Assembly: GCA_034401795.1 (NCBI GenBank)
Contig: JAVVLW010001563.1
Span: 24,001 to 88,000 of the forward strand
DNA: 64,000 nt
Origin: Chaetoderma sp. LZ-2023a
Lineage: Eukaryota > Mollusca > Caudofoveata > Chaetodermatida > Chaetodermatidae
Reading direction: 5' to 3'
Both the position numbers and the translations under genes were made by a program. The notes under the pieces are model-generated. The model searched no databases and was not told the DNA's origin. It saw nothing but the letters and a program-made list of their open reading frames with translations. Below are positions 22,613 to 33,854 of the stretch, one piece after another (positions within the stretch are counted from its first letter, which is position 1; each line of letters starts with the position of its first letter).

Positions 22613-22818
22613 GTTACTGGACCATGGGAGATGTTGGGAGTGGACCTAATAGGGCCACTCACATGCACTCTAGATAATAATCGCTACATTTTCACCTCAA
22701 CGGATTATTACACTAAATGGGTTTAAGCATTTCCTTTAAAGGACAAATCTGCCTTATCTACCGGCACGGTGCATCTAACTGTATGATGACTGACCAGGGT
22801 AGAGAGTTTGTCAACCAG
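22613..22818 (+). pseudogene. Integrase-derived (Ginger/GIN/KRBA2-like) gene remnant, exon A
   Basis: Read from GTT at 22613: 'GPWEMLGVDLIGPL' gives the first catalytic aspartate of an rve-type integrase, followed by 'NNRYIFTSTDYYTKWV' and, after an in-frame stop, 'AFPLKDKSAL'. The second catalytic block 'MMTDQGREFVNQ' is in another frame, and the sequence between looks shortened. It ends at a CAG followed by GTATTG at 22819. That donor falls exactly where the protein is expected to continue in exon B. The domain is related to Ty3/gypsy integrase; because it is split by an intron I read it as a Ginger-type or host-domesticated gene. Stops mean this copy is a pseudogene. Confidence 0.7.
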
Positions 22819-23663
22819 GTATTGTTGTGTCTATTTTCTGGAATGTTTTCTTACTAGATATAAAAAGTGTTATGGATGCGACTGACTAAGGCCAACGGGT
22901 GCCTTTCTCATCTATTGTTTTACAAAGAATTGTCACTTCTTAAAATTAGACACATGAAAGGGATGCTAATCTCCTCTCAAACGTATTGCACCAATAGATT
23001 ATGGTATATAGATAGCATATCATTCATACCCTGTCACATTCCCGTATCTGTATTACATTTATCTGCTTTGTAATATCACATAAATGTTCAACAGTGATCG
23101 CCGCCATTTTCTCTCCAAAAGATAGTGTGTGTGATATCATTCTTTATGTAATACGCATCTTGTTGAACATTTTGGAATTAATTTGGCTGGAAGGTGTTGC
23201 TGCATAAGGGCATGATAAAAAGCTCAACGTTACCTGCATAGTTTATGAGTGGCAGATTAGATCACCTGTATAGTTATCAAGAGATGAGGTTAGTTAATCC
23301 TCTAAATTATAGTTGTCATAACATCAACTCCAAAATTTATAATCTTTTTAACTGAAACATTTGGTTTCTTTTTCTCATATACATATAGGAAATGTTAAAG
23401 TTAGGAATTTTCTAATTTTCTTGTTTTGTACTTTATTTGTATCACCGAAGAGATATTACAAATTTGGCATTAGTTTAAGTTGCCGAATAGGCAGAGTGCA
23501 TAGAATTCTTTCCTTACCTCCTTAGTGCATGGCTTTTGATATGATATTGAGCAATCATTTAAGCTTGATTAATACTTGGATCTCCTCTGATTTAAATTTG
23601 GTTGTCATCATGCAACAATGAGAAAGTATGGGTATTTGGTAAATTAAATTGTTTTTTGTCTAG

Positions 23664-23897
23664 ATTAATGATCAGTTATGTGCCAAATTGGAAATTCAGC
23701 ACAAAGTTACTGCAGCATATCATCCGCAGACTAATGGATTGGATGAGAGAACTAATCAAACCATCAAAAGGCAGGTTCTATCTTTGTATTATCATGACGA
23801 AGTGTTGCCTAGACAGGACTATATCCAACTTGTTTTCTAACTTGGAACCATTAAGCATGCCTCGATATTTCAGAACCTATTGTTTGGTTCCATGACC
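23664..23897 (+). pseudogene. Integrase-derived gene remnant, exon B
   Basis: After 'TTTTTTGTCTAG' the frame opens in phase 0 with 'INDQLCAKLEIQHKVTAAYH' and then 'PQTNGLDERTNQTIK', which holds the catalytic glutamate (LDER). It continues exon A without gap or overlap. Further on, 'GTIKHAS' and 'LLFGS' recall the usual 'FAYRT.KHAST...LMFGR' region, with a stop between. The intron implied is 845 bases (22819-23663) with GT...AG ends. Confidence 0.75.
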
Positions 23898-24729
23898 TGC
23901 GTTGATGCGAGCGAACCTACCGCAAACTGAATTTCAGTTCCGTAAATAAACCATGCTTATAAATTACAATACATTGCAAAAATGGGTAACAAATTTTGGG
24001 TTCCATGATTTAGCCTACATGGTGCCGACACATTACCAGAACTTAAAAGGTTCCATAAAATATCAAGACCTGTTAAAGAAATTGGTGACTGGGTTTTGAC
24101 AATCCCGAAGCAAAGTGAAGTATGGCTTGATATAGCAATCACAATAGCATCTGCAAAGAATGCAAAAGTGGCGAATCGACATTGACATGCAGGCTCTAGT
24201 TTCTTAGTGTCAAATCTAAATCTGATGTAATACATCTATAATTGCCAGTGCTATTCGATCCAATATTTCATTAGCTTACTCGCCATGAGTTAATCTGTCT
24301 ATCCATTCATCACATGGTGTTCATCCTCTGTTGTGCCTATAGGCTTTCAATTTTTATGGTCACCAGCCATCATGATAACTGAAATGTTCTCCAAGGTAGT
24401 CATTGCCCCAACTCTGAATCGGGATGGGAAAAACAATGGAAGCAGCCAATTCAGAAGCAGGTTCTTACTGTTCTATTATTGACATGACGATAGACACGTA
24501 GATACATGACCCAGAGAACATTTAGTGGTATATGCAAAACTGCCCGTCCTGATTGGAGTCAAATCATTGAGACACTGAACACACCAAATCTACACAACAG
24601 ATGCAGTGCTCGTAGTTGTATGCGATCTCTGTGTAATGATTGTGATGAGAACAGGGAGAGCTTTAAGGAAACAGACGTTTTGATCACAGCATTGTATAGC
24701 GCATCAATATGGATAGTTTCAAACCTTTG
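23898..24729. other. Unassigned stretch between integrase parts
   Basis: No supportable gene. A 111-codon frame at 24506-24841 contains 'ARPDWSQIIETLNTPNLHN' and a cysteine-rich stretch 'CSARSCMRSLCNDCDE', but its end runs into a known repeat family (24730 on). It could be an exon or chance. Confidence 0.35.
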
Positions 24730-24960
24730 CTTTAATTTTAATTACATGCCAAAATGCAAGAATGTTGAATTACCAAACTTGGCACATCCATTCATATTAC
24801 AGCACGCTGGAAATTGTTTGAGTTTCAGGTCAAATATGTAGCTCCCGGTGGTTGGCAGGATACATATTTTGGCCATAATTCAGGAATGCAAAAGATGTAG
24901 TCACCAAATTTGGCACATCCAGTCATATTGAGAATGACTAGGACTTCAGTTCAAATGGTC
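24730..24960. repeat. 'ACCAAATTTGGCACATCC' repeat family, copies
   Basis: Two diverged units with 'GAATGTTGAATTACCAAACT', 'TTGGCACATCCATTCATATT' and 'AGTTTCAGGTCAAAT'. The same unit is found in several tandem copies at 37019-37600. Confidence 0.6.
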
Positions 24961-24969
24961 AAATAAGCA

Positions 24970-25720
24970 AATTTGTATACGCCCACACAAAGTGGGTCGT
25001 ATTATGGGAAGGCATTCCCCATTCGCATGTCCGTCCATCCATCTAGTTCTTATTTGAATATCTCGAAGGGTTTGGTCTCCTACGCCCACATTATCTTTTC
25101 TCATTGCATATATTATGGCTGTGGGGTGTAGGTGTGTGTGGAGACTCAATGTCATAATTTCGTTTCATTAAATTCAGCCCATAATGGTCATAGTTATCTC
25201 CCCTGAAAACCTTAAAATGTGTTAAAAATTTATTTTCCGTTCGATATCTTAGAGTTTGGGACTTATGCTCTGCATTTTCTTCAGCAGATCTTATACTTAT
25301 AGACGACATGTCTGGATTTCATTTCAGAAATGTGTGTTCATATTCATCAAAGTTATCGCCTTTGAAAGACAAAATTTGTCAAACATTTCTTGTCCGATCT
25401 ATCTCACAATTCTTTTATCAGAGGATCTATTGCATATAGACGAAGTGTCGTGATTTTCTTTCTGCAAAATCTGCTCATTCGCCAGAGTTATCTCCTTTGA
25501 AATGCATCAAATTTGTCAAAAGCTTTTGTCTGATCCATATCTCTAACAGATTTTAACTTATACTCACTATTTTTCAGCGGGTCTAGACAGTACAGAGGAA
25601 CTGTCAGGATTACATTTTGGCAACATCTGCCTATATTTGCCAGAGTTATCTCCCTTGAAAGACAGCAAATTTGTCGCAAGTTTCTTGTCCATTATCTACC
25701 TTGAAAAATGACTGGGCACA
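24970..25720. repeat. Degenerate tandem array, ~150-180-bp units
   Basis: Starts with 'CGCCCACACAAAGTGGGTCG' and 'GTCCGTCCATCCATC'. About three diverged units follow, each with 'GTTATCTCCTTTGAAA', 'CAAATTTGTCAAA', 'TTCTTGTCC' and 'ACTTATACT...AGACGA'. The start resembles the 5' end of a common dispersed element. Confidence 0.5.
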
Positions 25721-26099
25721 TTTAATTAAAATTTTGTACATAGAAAAATATGTTATAAGACGTCGTCGGCTGTAATGGAATTTCAGTGAGATCCATTCGT
25801 ATATGCCAGCGTTTCCCTACAAAACTCAAGATTACCGAAAACTAAATATCGACATACATTTTTTAATTCCTCAAACAAATATGTTTGCGGGCATATGTTG
25901 AGTTTCACTAAAACTCTTGTTCTCCATAGCTTGGGAATGCTAAAAACACCAAATTTACACATATAATTATATTGTCGTGACATAGTGATTTCCCTGCGAA
26001 AAATTACCTGGAATTCCAGGGATATCTTAGGATTTCCCCAGACAAATTGCATAGAAATTCAGAGGATGTCTTAGGATTTCTGGGGTTGTTTACTTGTGA

Positions 26100-26330
26100 A
26101 AGCTGGGGCGTAAATTATAATGAATGTCCAGAATTGTCTGGGCACATTACCTAGCCCGGACAATTCTGCTCAGACATTTGTTAAGTGTTAAGCTCAGAAT
26201 GTCCATGGATATTCTAGGATTTCCGAGGTTAATTAACAAATGTACAAGATTGTCCAGGCACACATTGTAGATATGGGATTGTCTTGTGGGAGTCATGACC
26301 CCGCCGGATGTCTTATATTTTCGAGTAAGT
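26100..26330. repeat. 'GGACAATCC'-type repeats, first cluster
   Basis: 'CCAGAATTGTCTGGGCACATTACCTAGCCCGGACAATTCTG' is largely palindromic (read it as CAGAATTGTC... paired with ...GGACAATTCTG), and 'AGATTGTCCAGGCACA' follows. Related text recurs near 27840-27900, 29640-29720 and as a tandem array at 30130-30510. Confidence 0.5.
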
Positions 26331-26927
26331 CCCAAGAGAAATTTATGATTTGAAAATACCAGGTGAGCTAATGGACCGGTTGACGTTATACTTTTAATAT
26401 TTAACTTATTATTACATCATCCAGTGCTGATGATAGTCAGTTTCTGGTAAATGCGTGATGTGCACATTCAAACTCATTGGATAAAGTTTTATCATCGAAA
26501 TTGAAATAGTCGAATTGATTAGAATAGATCCCACGGTTCTGAGTTGATGTGTATCTGGAAATAGTTCAGATGAAAGTTGTTGCTGTTCAGTCGGCATACA
26601 CTTTTATAATATTCAGCAGCTGGTTGAATCGATAGTTTAGGAAATAATCAAGGCATAATAGTCAGTGGAATCGAACGTGACAAATGGACTTAGTTGATGA
26701 CGTAGGCATTCTAGATTCTCACATGAGAATAGAACAACATCAGCTGGCAATGAGATCATACAGCTCATGTGCCTATTAACTCTAACATCCTACAGGCTTA
26801 TCCATCAATAGGCAATGGACAGGACATGGACATTGTAGCGTCCTGTAGGAATTAATAACATAATCGAAATTTGTATATCAACTATATGTCACTCATACAA
26901 TGGCATGCAACAACACATTCCGTAATG

Positions 26928-27551
26928 TTGTTAGTTAGCTGACAGATCGCATCAAATCAGAACCAGTTACCACCACTTTGTCTATTGGAGGCAACATCTC
27001 CATAGAAGAATAGCACAGAGTTTGATTGGTCAGGATGATGTCATAATCAATGCGCGTCGATCAAACTCTGTAGCAAAGAATGATATAGAACAGATTTTGT
27101 AGTTAACATTGAAATGCAGGGATCGCTGATTGGTCAGAACGACCAACATTTATTAGGTAGGGACTTCTAGGAAGGAATAAGTATAGGTTGATTGGGGGAC
27201 TGACTGTCCTGGCCAATCAAGCTGTGCTTATGATGTACCTAGAAGAATCATCAGAACAGGTTCGGGTAGAATCTAAATATTTAGATATGTATAGAAACTC
27301 AGATTCTGAGGACTATAAAATATACACTTTCAGATATAGAAAGCAATCAATCCACCATCTCGATTCACTGAACATCTCGTCGATGTTCAGTTTAGAAGTA
27401 GCTATAGACGTAGCGTAGCCGTAGAAATTACTTGTTCTGTACCAGAAGATACTAGTTTGTTATCTGAGCGATTTGCTCTAATCTAAATCACGTTGTAAAA
27501 CTTCTGTACAGTTAACTTAATAAAAATATCATCTTACGTATATGTGAGACA
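26928..27551 (+). mobile_element. Candidate solo LTR
   Basis: The interval starts TGTTGTTAGTTAGCTGACAG and ends GTATATGTGAGACA. It has a TATA-like 'CTATAAAATA' at about 27315 and an 'AATAAA' near 27520 in the right order and spacing for U3-R-U5. A short open stretch ('LVDDVGILDSHMRIEQHQLA', about 26687-26770) lies upstream and could be a coding tail of the element. No second LTR is seen in the window, and I could not verify a target duplication. Confidence 0.3.
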
Positions 27552-28019
27552 ATAGTTTGATTTAATCTTTCCGTTAGCAGTTAGAATTTAGGAATCTGAT
27601 CAATGAGTCGGAAGCAACATCCGATCCTTACCCGATCTTCTTTAGTCAGAATAGGCCCAGCAGTCTTCTAATAAATATCGTCATCACCATCTTCTTGACG
27701 AGGCGAGCCAGACTGTCTTGTATCCTTCTCCACCATCGGCGAAAGGTTGTCGCAGCAACCGTCACATCATAATCTTACCGATAGTGAAGCGGAACCATCT
27801 GAGATAATCTTAGTCAGTAATCGGAGATCCAAAATCTTCAACATGTCTAGGATTGTCCGGGCTAGGTAATGTGCCCCTTGCATAGAAAGTCTGGATATCC
27901 TAGGATTTTGAGTATGCTTGTAGTTGAATAGGTTAGACTCGAAAATGATTAAACATTATTTGTTTGATGGGCTGATCTTTTTTCTAAATTCGTGGGCGTT
28001 GAAAATTTCTTTTAAACTT
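27552..28019. other. No gene seen
   Basis: Mixed sequence downstream of the candidate LTR, including another 'TCTAGGATTGTCCGGGCTAG' fragment at about 27846 of the GGACAATCC family. Confidence 0.5.
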
Positions 28020-28939
28020 GATAATTAAAAATGTTTTGGATAAATTTAACAATATTATGGATAATTTTAACACCATTATGGATGATTTTTAAATTATTTT
28101 AGCTAATTTGCCAATGTTTTGGACAATTTAAAAAACGGACGTGTGAACGAGCGGATGAACGACCGGGAGAATGAATGAATGTATGAACGAACGAGCCTAC
28201 GCACGAACTAACGAGCATGTGTACGAATGAACAAAAGTGTGGGTGAGTGAGTGAGTGAGTGAGTGAGTGGGTGGGTGGGTGGGTGAGTGGGTGAATGAAT
28301 GAATGAATGTATGAATGAATGGATTGATGGATAGATGGATGGATGGATGGATGGATAACTAAATTTACACTTTACATATGGCTTAAGGTTTGGCTGTAAA
28401 AGTTATATGGAATTCATATTGATTATTCTTGTAGTTGAATAGTTAACAAGCCTATATTATTCTTATTGTAGTGATTAGATTCGAAAATGCCTTTTAAACT
28501 CAAAATGATTTGCTTATGCAATTTTTTCAATATTTTGGATAGTTTAAAATTGTTTTGGATAATTTTAACAATATTATGGGTAATTTATAAATTAAATAAA
28601 TTTTTAAGTTAAAAAAATTTTTAAATTAAATAAATTCCTTATGCATTTTTTTCATTATTTTGGATAATTAAAAATGTTTTGGATTATTGTAACAATGTTA
28701 TGGATAATTTTTTAATTAAAAATGTTTTGGATAATTTTAACAATATTATGGATAATTTTTCAATTAAAAAATTTTGGATAATTAAAAATGTTTTGGATAA
28801 TTTTGACAATATTATGGATAATTTAAAAAAAATAAAAATGTTTTGGATAATTTTAACAATATTATGGATGATTTTAAAATATTTTAGCTAATTTGACAAT
28901 ATTTTGGACAATTTGAAAATTGTGCGATCATTTTTCAAT

Positions 28940-28985
<46 letters not shown>

Positions 28986-29520
28986 GACAATATTTTGGGC
29001 AATTTAATATTTTGGGCAATTTAAAAACGGCTGTGTGAACGAGCGAACGAACGAACGGGAGATGAATGAATGAATGAACGAACGAGCCTATGAACGAACG
29101 AACGAGCCTATGCACGACCGGACAACAGTATGGGTGAGCGAGTGGGTAAGTGAGTGAGTGAGTGAGTGGGTGGGTGGGTGGGTGGGTGAGTGGGTGAGTG
29201 AGTGAGTGAGTGAGTGAGTGAGTGAGTGAGTGAGTGAATGGATGAATGAATGGATGAATGGATGAATGGATGGATGGTTTGATGGATAGATGGATGGATG
29301 GATGGATGGGTGGATGGATGGATAATTAAATTTACACTTTACATATGGCTTACGGCTTGGCTATAAAAGTTTGATAGTTTAATTTTGCCTTCATTGGTGA
29401 TGTGTAATCCATCACTCACTCACTCCCTCCCTCCCTCCCTCCCTCCCTCCCTCCCTCCCTCCCTCCCCACCCACCCACCCACCCACCCACCCACTCACTC
29501 ACTCACACATAGGAGGTTTG
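28020..29520. repeat. Composite minisatellite plus tetranucleotide blocks, two copies
   Basis: Two successive copies share the same order of parts. First come 'TTTTGGATAATTTTAACAAT' units, then 'GTGTGAACGAGCG' with (GAAC/GAAT)n, (GTGA)n, (GTGG)n and (GGAT)n. Each closes with 'AAATTTACACTTTACATATG' and 'GGCTTA' (28364 and 29325). Copy 1 is about 28030-28410 and copy 2 about 28540-29370. A (GT)n run lies at about 28943-28981, and a CCCT/CCCA/CACT run at 29410-29505 is the complement of the GTGA/GTGG/AGGG class. Confidence 0.75.
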
Positions 29521-30129
29521 ACGGAAGTTTGCAGACTGGCAGGTATGCATAGGTAACTATGTAAATACCTGGGTCGGCGTTTTTAAATACTTAGGATTTT
29601 GAGGGTTCTTTAGCTAGCCAAGCACGGAAAAGCTGGGATGGAAATTGGAACGATTGTCCAGGATAAATGTCCAGGATTGTCCAGTCTAGGTAATGAGCCC
29701 GAACAACAACAGGTTTTTGCATAGAATGCCCGGGAATATCCTAGAACATAAATGCAACACTATATGAGACATGTACCATTTCATATGTTTGCTATGACCA
29801 GAGATTGTTAACATATTACATGTATTAGAATCACTGCATCGCAGTAGAGCTTAAGAAGTTGAACCAAAACTGGTAACTGCTAATAAATTTCCCCCAAATC
29901 AATAAAATACATATGTACCTCTCAATACTATTTCGATTATAAGGTTACTTAAGTGCTAAGTAATCTGTCTAAAGGTTGTCAGCATTTTCAAAGCAGTATA
30001 TTTTGTATCCATAGCGCATGATACATTAGTAATGATCACTGCACTGAATGTCATCTCCTGCTAAGGACTTAAATTTCCCGCCAATTTAGCGGGTCTAAAG
30101 GTCAACTGCCCGGAAAAGCATGGAATATT
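29521..30129. other. No gene seen
   Basis: Contains further fragments of the GGACAATCC family ('TGTCCAGGATTGTCCAG' near 29666) and otherwise unremarkable AT-rich sequence. Confidence 0.5.
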
Positions 30130-30510
30130 TCAGACTATTACGTGAAAGTTTGGGATTTTCTGGGCTTTTATGTATTTATGTAAGTCCGGAAATCCTCTGA
30201 CAATCCCAGTCCGGGCATGTCCAGTTTTATACAAAGCACGGAAAACCTTGAACAATCCCGTACTTTTGAAAGTCAGCTTTTTCGGGTTCATACAAGCACG
30301 GAAAACCTCGGACAATCCAGGATGTTTGAAAATTAGGGATTGTCCAGGCTTTTCAGTGTTCATACAAGACTGGAAAACCTTGGACAATCCCAGACTTTTT
30401 GAAAGACCTGGATTGTTCAGGCATTTCTCTCTCAGGTGGCTTTGAGCTAGGGACAATCCATGGATATCTTAGGATTTCTGAGGTGATACTTAAAAACCCG
30501 GACAATTTTT
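30130..30510. repeat. Tandem array of ~65-bp GGACAATCC units
   Basis: Each unit reads approximately 'GGACAATCCCAGACTTTTGA', then 'TGTCCAGGCTTTTC', 'GTTCATACAAG' and 'CGGAAAACCTTG'. GGACAATCC and its complement GGATTGTCC both occur in every unit, so frames are open on both strands (108 and 91 codons). These are not genes. Confidence 0.7.
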
Positions 30511-31349
30511 CGCTTGGAATAGTTTCAGTTCAAATTGTCAAGTTTTAGCTATTCTCTAATTAAATATATTGGTTGTTTTCAGAGCCCTGAAAATGGTGGT
30601 CTCTGACCAATGAGATGACTGGGACAAACATCTAGGCCCAATTCTATTCTCACTCAGGACAAAAAAACAAATGACCACAAAGTATAGCCCGTTTAGACGA
30701 GGCACGCTATCCAGCGGAGATTCTAACAGACCCTACAATGCTGGTAATTAAAGTATACTGTATAAATACTGATAATTGTCAGATAACTTGATTTGGTGTC
30801 AGAATTGTACAGAGACTAGCTAGGTAGGTCAAGAATTCAAAATGGAATTGTGTAGTCCATAATGACCTTTGTAGCAAAGGAATGAGTCGGTGACGTGTTC
30901 CTGGGTTCTTACATGCTGTGGCTCACCCATGGCCAGAGTGGGGTTAATAACCCACTCTTAGCCCATGGCCAAGAAAGGATTGGCCAAGAAAGGATGAATT
31001 GGACAAATTAATTGGATGCCAATGGGACAAGTGATGTGTCAACCTTCCCCCGCCCATCAAGAATAAATATTTGCATTAACTTATGCAGCGTTCAGCGCTC
31101 AAGAGAGCATGAAAAATTGGACACGCTGCTACGCATGGATGTACAAGTGACTGGAGGAAAGATGGTGGAAAACATAACTCCTGAACCTAGCGAACATTCA
31201 CTTAGTTTAATATTGAAACTTTGTCTTGGTACATTCTTTTATTATAAGAAGTTGCAGAACAAGTTCGAGTTTCAGACATTTTCATCAATTCTTATACCAA
31301 GCCAAAAAATTGGTGGTGTATTATGTGATGGCATTTACAGGCTGCCATG
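30511..31349. other. No gene seen; short palindrome
   Basis: A near-palindromic 'CCCATGGCCAGAGTGGGTTA'-like segment lies at 30927-30990 (the real text has GAGTGGGGTTAATAACCCACTC in the centre). Part of 31080-31300 resembles the units at 32185-32810. A 134-codon frame at 31012-31416 crosses these repeats and is not credible as a gene. Confidence 0.5.
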
Positions 31350-32173
31350 CGGCTGGACAGGAGAGAGGTTCCCGCATGATGACTGCTACTGTGTATCGGA
31401 TCAGTTTGAAATTTGACTTGACTAAGGCTGAGGAATAAACCACTCAAGACAGACAATGATCCCAAATCCAATATGGCCACCAGCCATCTTGAAAATTGAT
31501 TTCATGATGATAATTCAGCTACCGTTTATCGGATTGCTTTGAAACTTCATAGAATGAGTGGACTACATCTGAGGAAGAAACCTATTGAAATCCATGGGCC
31601 ATCTTGAAAATTGATGTGCCGATGATAACTCCATTTCTGGATAATAATTCTGCTACCGATCATTATGAAACTTCATAGGATGACTGGACTAGGACTCAGG
31701 AATAAATCTATTGAAATCGACAATGATCCAATATGGCCGCCAGCCATCACAGGTCATTGAGAGATTTTGTTCCTGGATGATAACTCCCCTACCATTTATC
31801 GGTTTGCTTCTAAATGTGAAAATAAGATGACTGGATTATGCCTGAGAAAGACATCTATCGAAATCTACGATGATCCAAAATTCAGTATGGCCAGTCTTGA
31901 AAATTGGTTTCCTGCCGATAACTCTCTGATCGCTTTGAAAATGTGTAGGATGACTGGACTACGTCTGAGGAAGAAACCGTTCGAAATTGATGATGATCTG
32001 AAAACTATGGTCACCGGTGGCCATCTTGAAAATTGGTATGTGGATGATAACTTGGCTACTATTTATCGAATCGCATTGAAACTGCATAGGATGATCGCCA
32101 TCTAATAATATAGCTCTCTTCATTGGTTTGTCATCACAGAGGGGTATTATACACCGCTTGAGGAGCTCTTGTT
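31350..32173. mobile_element. Element with ~130-bp internal tandem repeats, copy 2
   Basis: About five to six diverged units with 'CCATCTTGAAAATTG', 'GATGATAACT', 'TATCGGATTGCTTTGAAAC', 'AGGATGACTGGACTA' and 'TGAGGAAGAAA'. It ends 'GGGTATTATACACCGCTTGA' and then GGAGCTCTTGTT at 32162-32173, the same end as copies 1 and 3. Confidence 0.65.
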
Positions 32174-32184
32174 GATAATGCTAC

Positions 32185-32810
32185 GCCTCATGAAATTCTA
32201 AAAATATCAATTTTCTGCAACGCTTTTCGCACTCATTTAACATATTCAACTGAAACTTGCTGTATTGCTTTGTTATGAAAACTGATTAAGTTCAAGTTTC
32301 TGGCATTTCTGTCAAAATGCTAAAATTATCAGTTTTTGACACTCCTTCAGTCAACTGAAAATTGATACATTGCTTTACTACAGTACAGAACAAATTTGAG
32401 TCTTAGACATTTTCGCTTCTTAAATACGAGTTTTTCCTGGCTTCTTTTTGCACTCCTTCAAGATATTCAACTGAAAATTGGTAGGTATATTGCTTCATTA
32501 TAAGGAGCTACAGAGCAAGTTGTTTTAGACATTGTCGTAACTTGTTTGTGGAGTTACAGTTCCTTTTGACATTGGAAATACGAAAAATATAAGTTTTCCA
32601 CACGTTTTGTCGCACACGCTTAAATTATGAGGTACAGAGGGACACGGCATGTTTGAGTTTCAGATGTTTTCAGCAATTTTTTATGCCTCCCTTTCACCTC
32701 ATGAAATTCTAAAAATGTCTGCTTTCATGACCTTTTTACATTCTCCAATATATTGAAGAGAAACGTAAGGACATTGCTTTGCTATGCGGCATTTGCGTGC
32801 GTGTGTGTGA
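32185..32810. repeat. Degenerate tandem array, ~150-190-bp units
   Basis: Diverged units with 'CTCATGAAATTCTAAAAAT', 'GCACTCCTTCAAGATATTCA', 'ACTGAAAATTG', 'TATTGCTTCATTATAAGGAG' and 'TTTCAGACATTTTC'. One unit also lies upstream at about 31200-31290. Confidence 0.5.
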
Positions 32811-33571
32811 CATTAAATGGCTTTCATATTTTCTAGATCTTTTAGATCAATTGCCATTCCACATGGAATCCTACTGTACTGTCACTCTTTCTTGTGTTAG
32901 AATTTGAGTCAACCCGTATTAGTATTTTCCCGAGATATCCAATTATCCAGAATTTGGTCAGATCTTGATCAGGACCAGTCTGAAAATCCTATTGCACCAT
33001 AAGTTCCTTTGTTGTGTTAAAAATTGAGACAAATCGGATAAGTAATTTTTTCGACTAGTCTCTGTCATAGGTTCAGCATTGTTCGACCCTATCTTGTGTG
33101 ATATAACGGTCTTACATTGTATTTTCATACTAATATAAATTGTAAGTGTAACCAGAGTGAGACAAAAATATTAATTTAATATCAATAAGAAATTGTGTAT
33201 CTTTTCACCAACGAGTCCGCTGACCATTTCCAAACTTCTGATAGGCTAATCCTTGCCTGTTGGAGAGACTTGAGAAGCTAGACCAAATGTTTCAGGAATA
33301 ACAGACTACATAGTCTTATTCACTACAAAACTATGCTTGCGAATCATGAGAATCAAGAGATTGTTAGGCAGTAAAATGTTTCTAAGTACTACAAATATAT
33401 CACCTAACTTAACTCTCTTACTTTTCCCTCATTCTCATCACAATATATTTATTATACACATTTTATTTGGTTAAATGGAGAAGGTAAATGTACTTTTGTT
33501 TTTTAAGTTCAATCGTCAACCTTGATCCAAGGATCTGCAGACTGATGTGGAGTCTGGCAATGGTGAACTCT
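32811..33571. other. No gene seen
   Basis: AT-rich. 'AATTTGAGTCAA' and 'AAATCGGATAAG' segments near 32902 and 33029 resemble sequence at 63500-63530, which suggests one more dispersed family. Confidence 0.45.
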
Positions 33572-33854
33572 GCCAACCTGTTTTGGCAAATATTCACACA
33601 AGCCAAGAAAAACAAAGTTCGTACTAAACAAACGAAAAAGAAAGTTACCAGCCCCAGACATGGGTGACCTAGTTTTGCACTATAATGCAAAAAAAAAAGC
33701 ACGCAAAGGTGACCCATTGGGGTCTGATTACCATGTGCCATATAAATTGGTTAACGTTGAAGGGAAGAAATGTACGTAACCGAAGTGTTCTCAAGACGAA
33801 GTGCAGTCTGATCATTTAAAACTTTTTAAACAACCAAAAAATAATTATCAATGA
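33572..33854 (+). pseudogene. Integrase-derived gene remnant, C-terminal GPY/F-like part
   Basis: Read with two frame corrections, this stretch shows a lysine-rich helix 'FTQAKKNKVRTKQTKKKV', then 'MGDLVLHYNAKKK', 'RKGDPLGSDYHVPYKLVNVE' and 'DHLKLFKQPKN', ending at TGA 33852-33854. This is the order found after the catalytic core of gypsy/Ginger integrases ('VGDLVL..N.K...RKG....W.GPY.....G'), here with HVPYKL at the GPY/F position. It lies on the same strand as exons A and B, about 9.7 kb downstream, and may be an exon of the same gene. One frameshift falls in a run of ten A residues (about 33689). Confidence 0.6.

Noticed and set aside
24506-24841. Cys-rich 111-codon frame as another exon of the integrase gene
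   Set aside because: The part after about 24730 belongs to a satellite-like repeat, and no suitable donor with matching phase was found, so I leave it unassigned.
30130-30456. 108- and 91-codon frames on opposite strands
   Set aside because: Both are explained by the GGACAATCC tandem repeat, whose units contain complementary words.
31012-31416. 134-codon reading frame
   Set aside because: It crosses two repeat families also found elsewhere in the window, with no domain.
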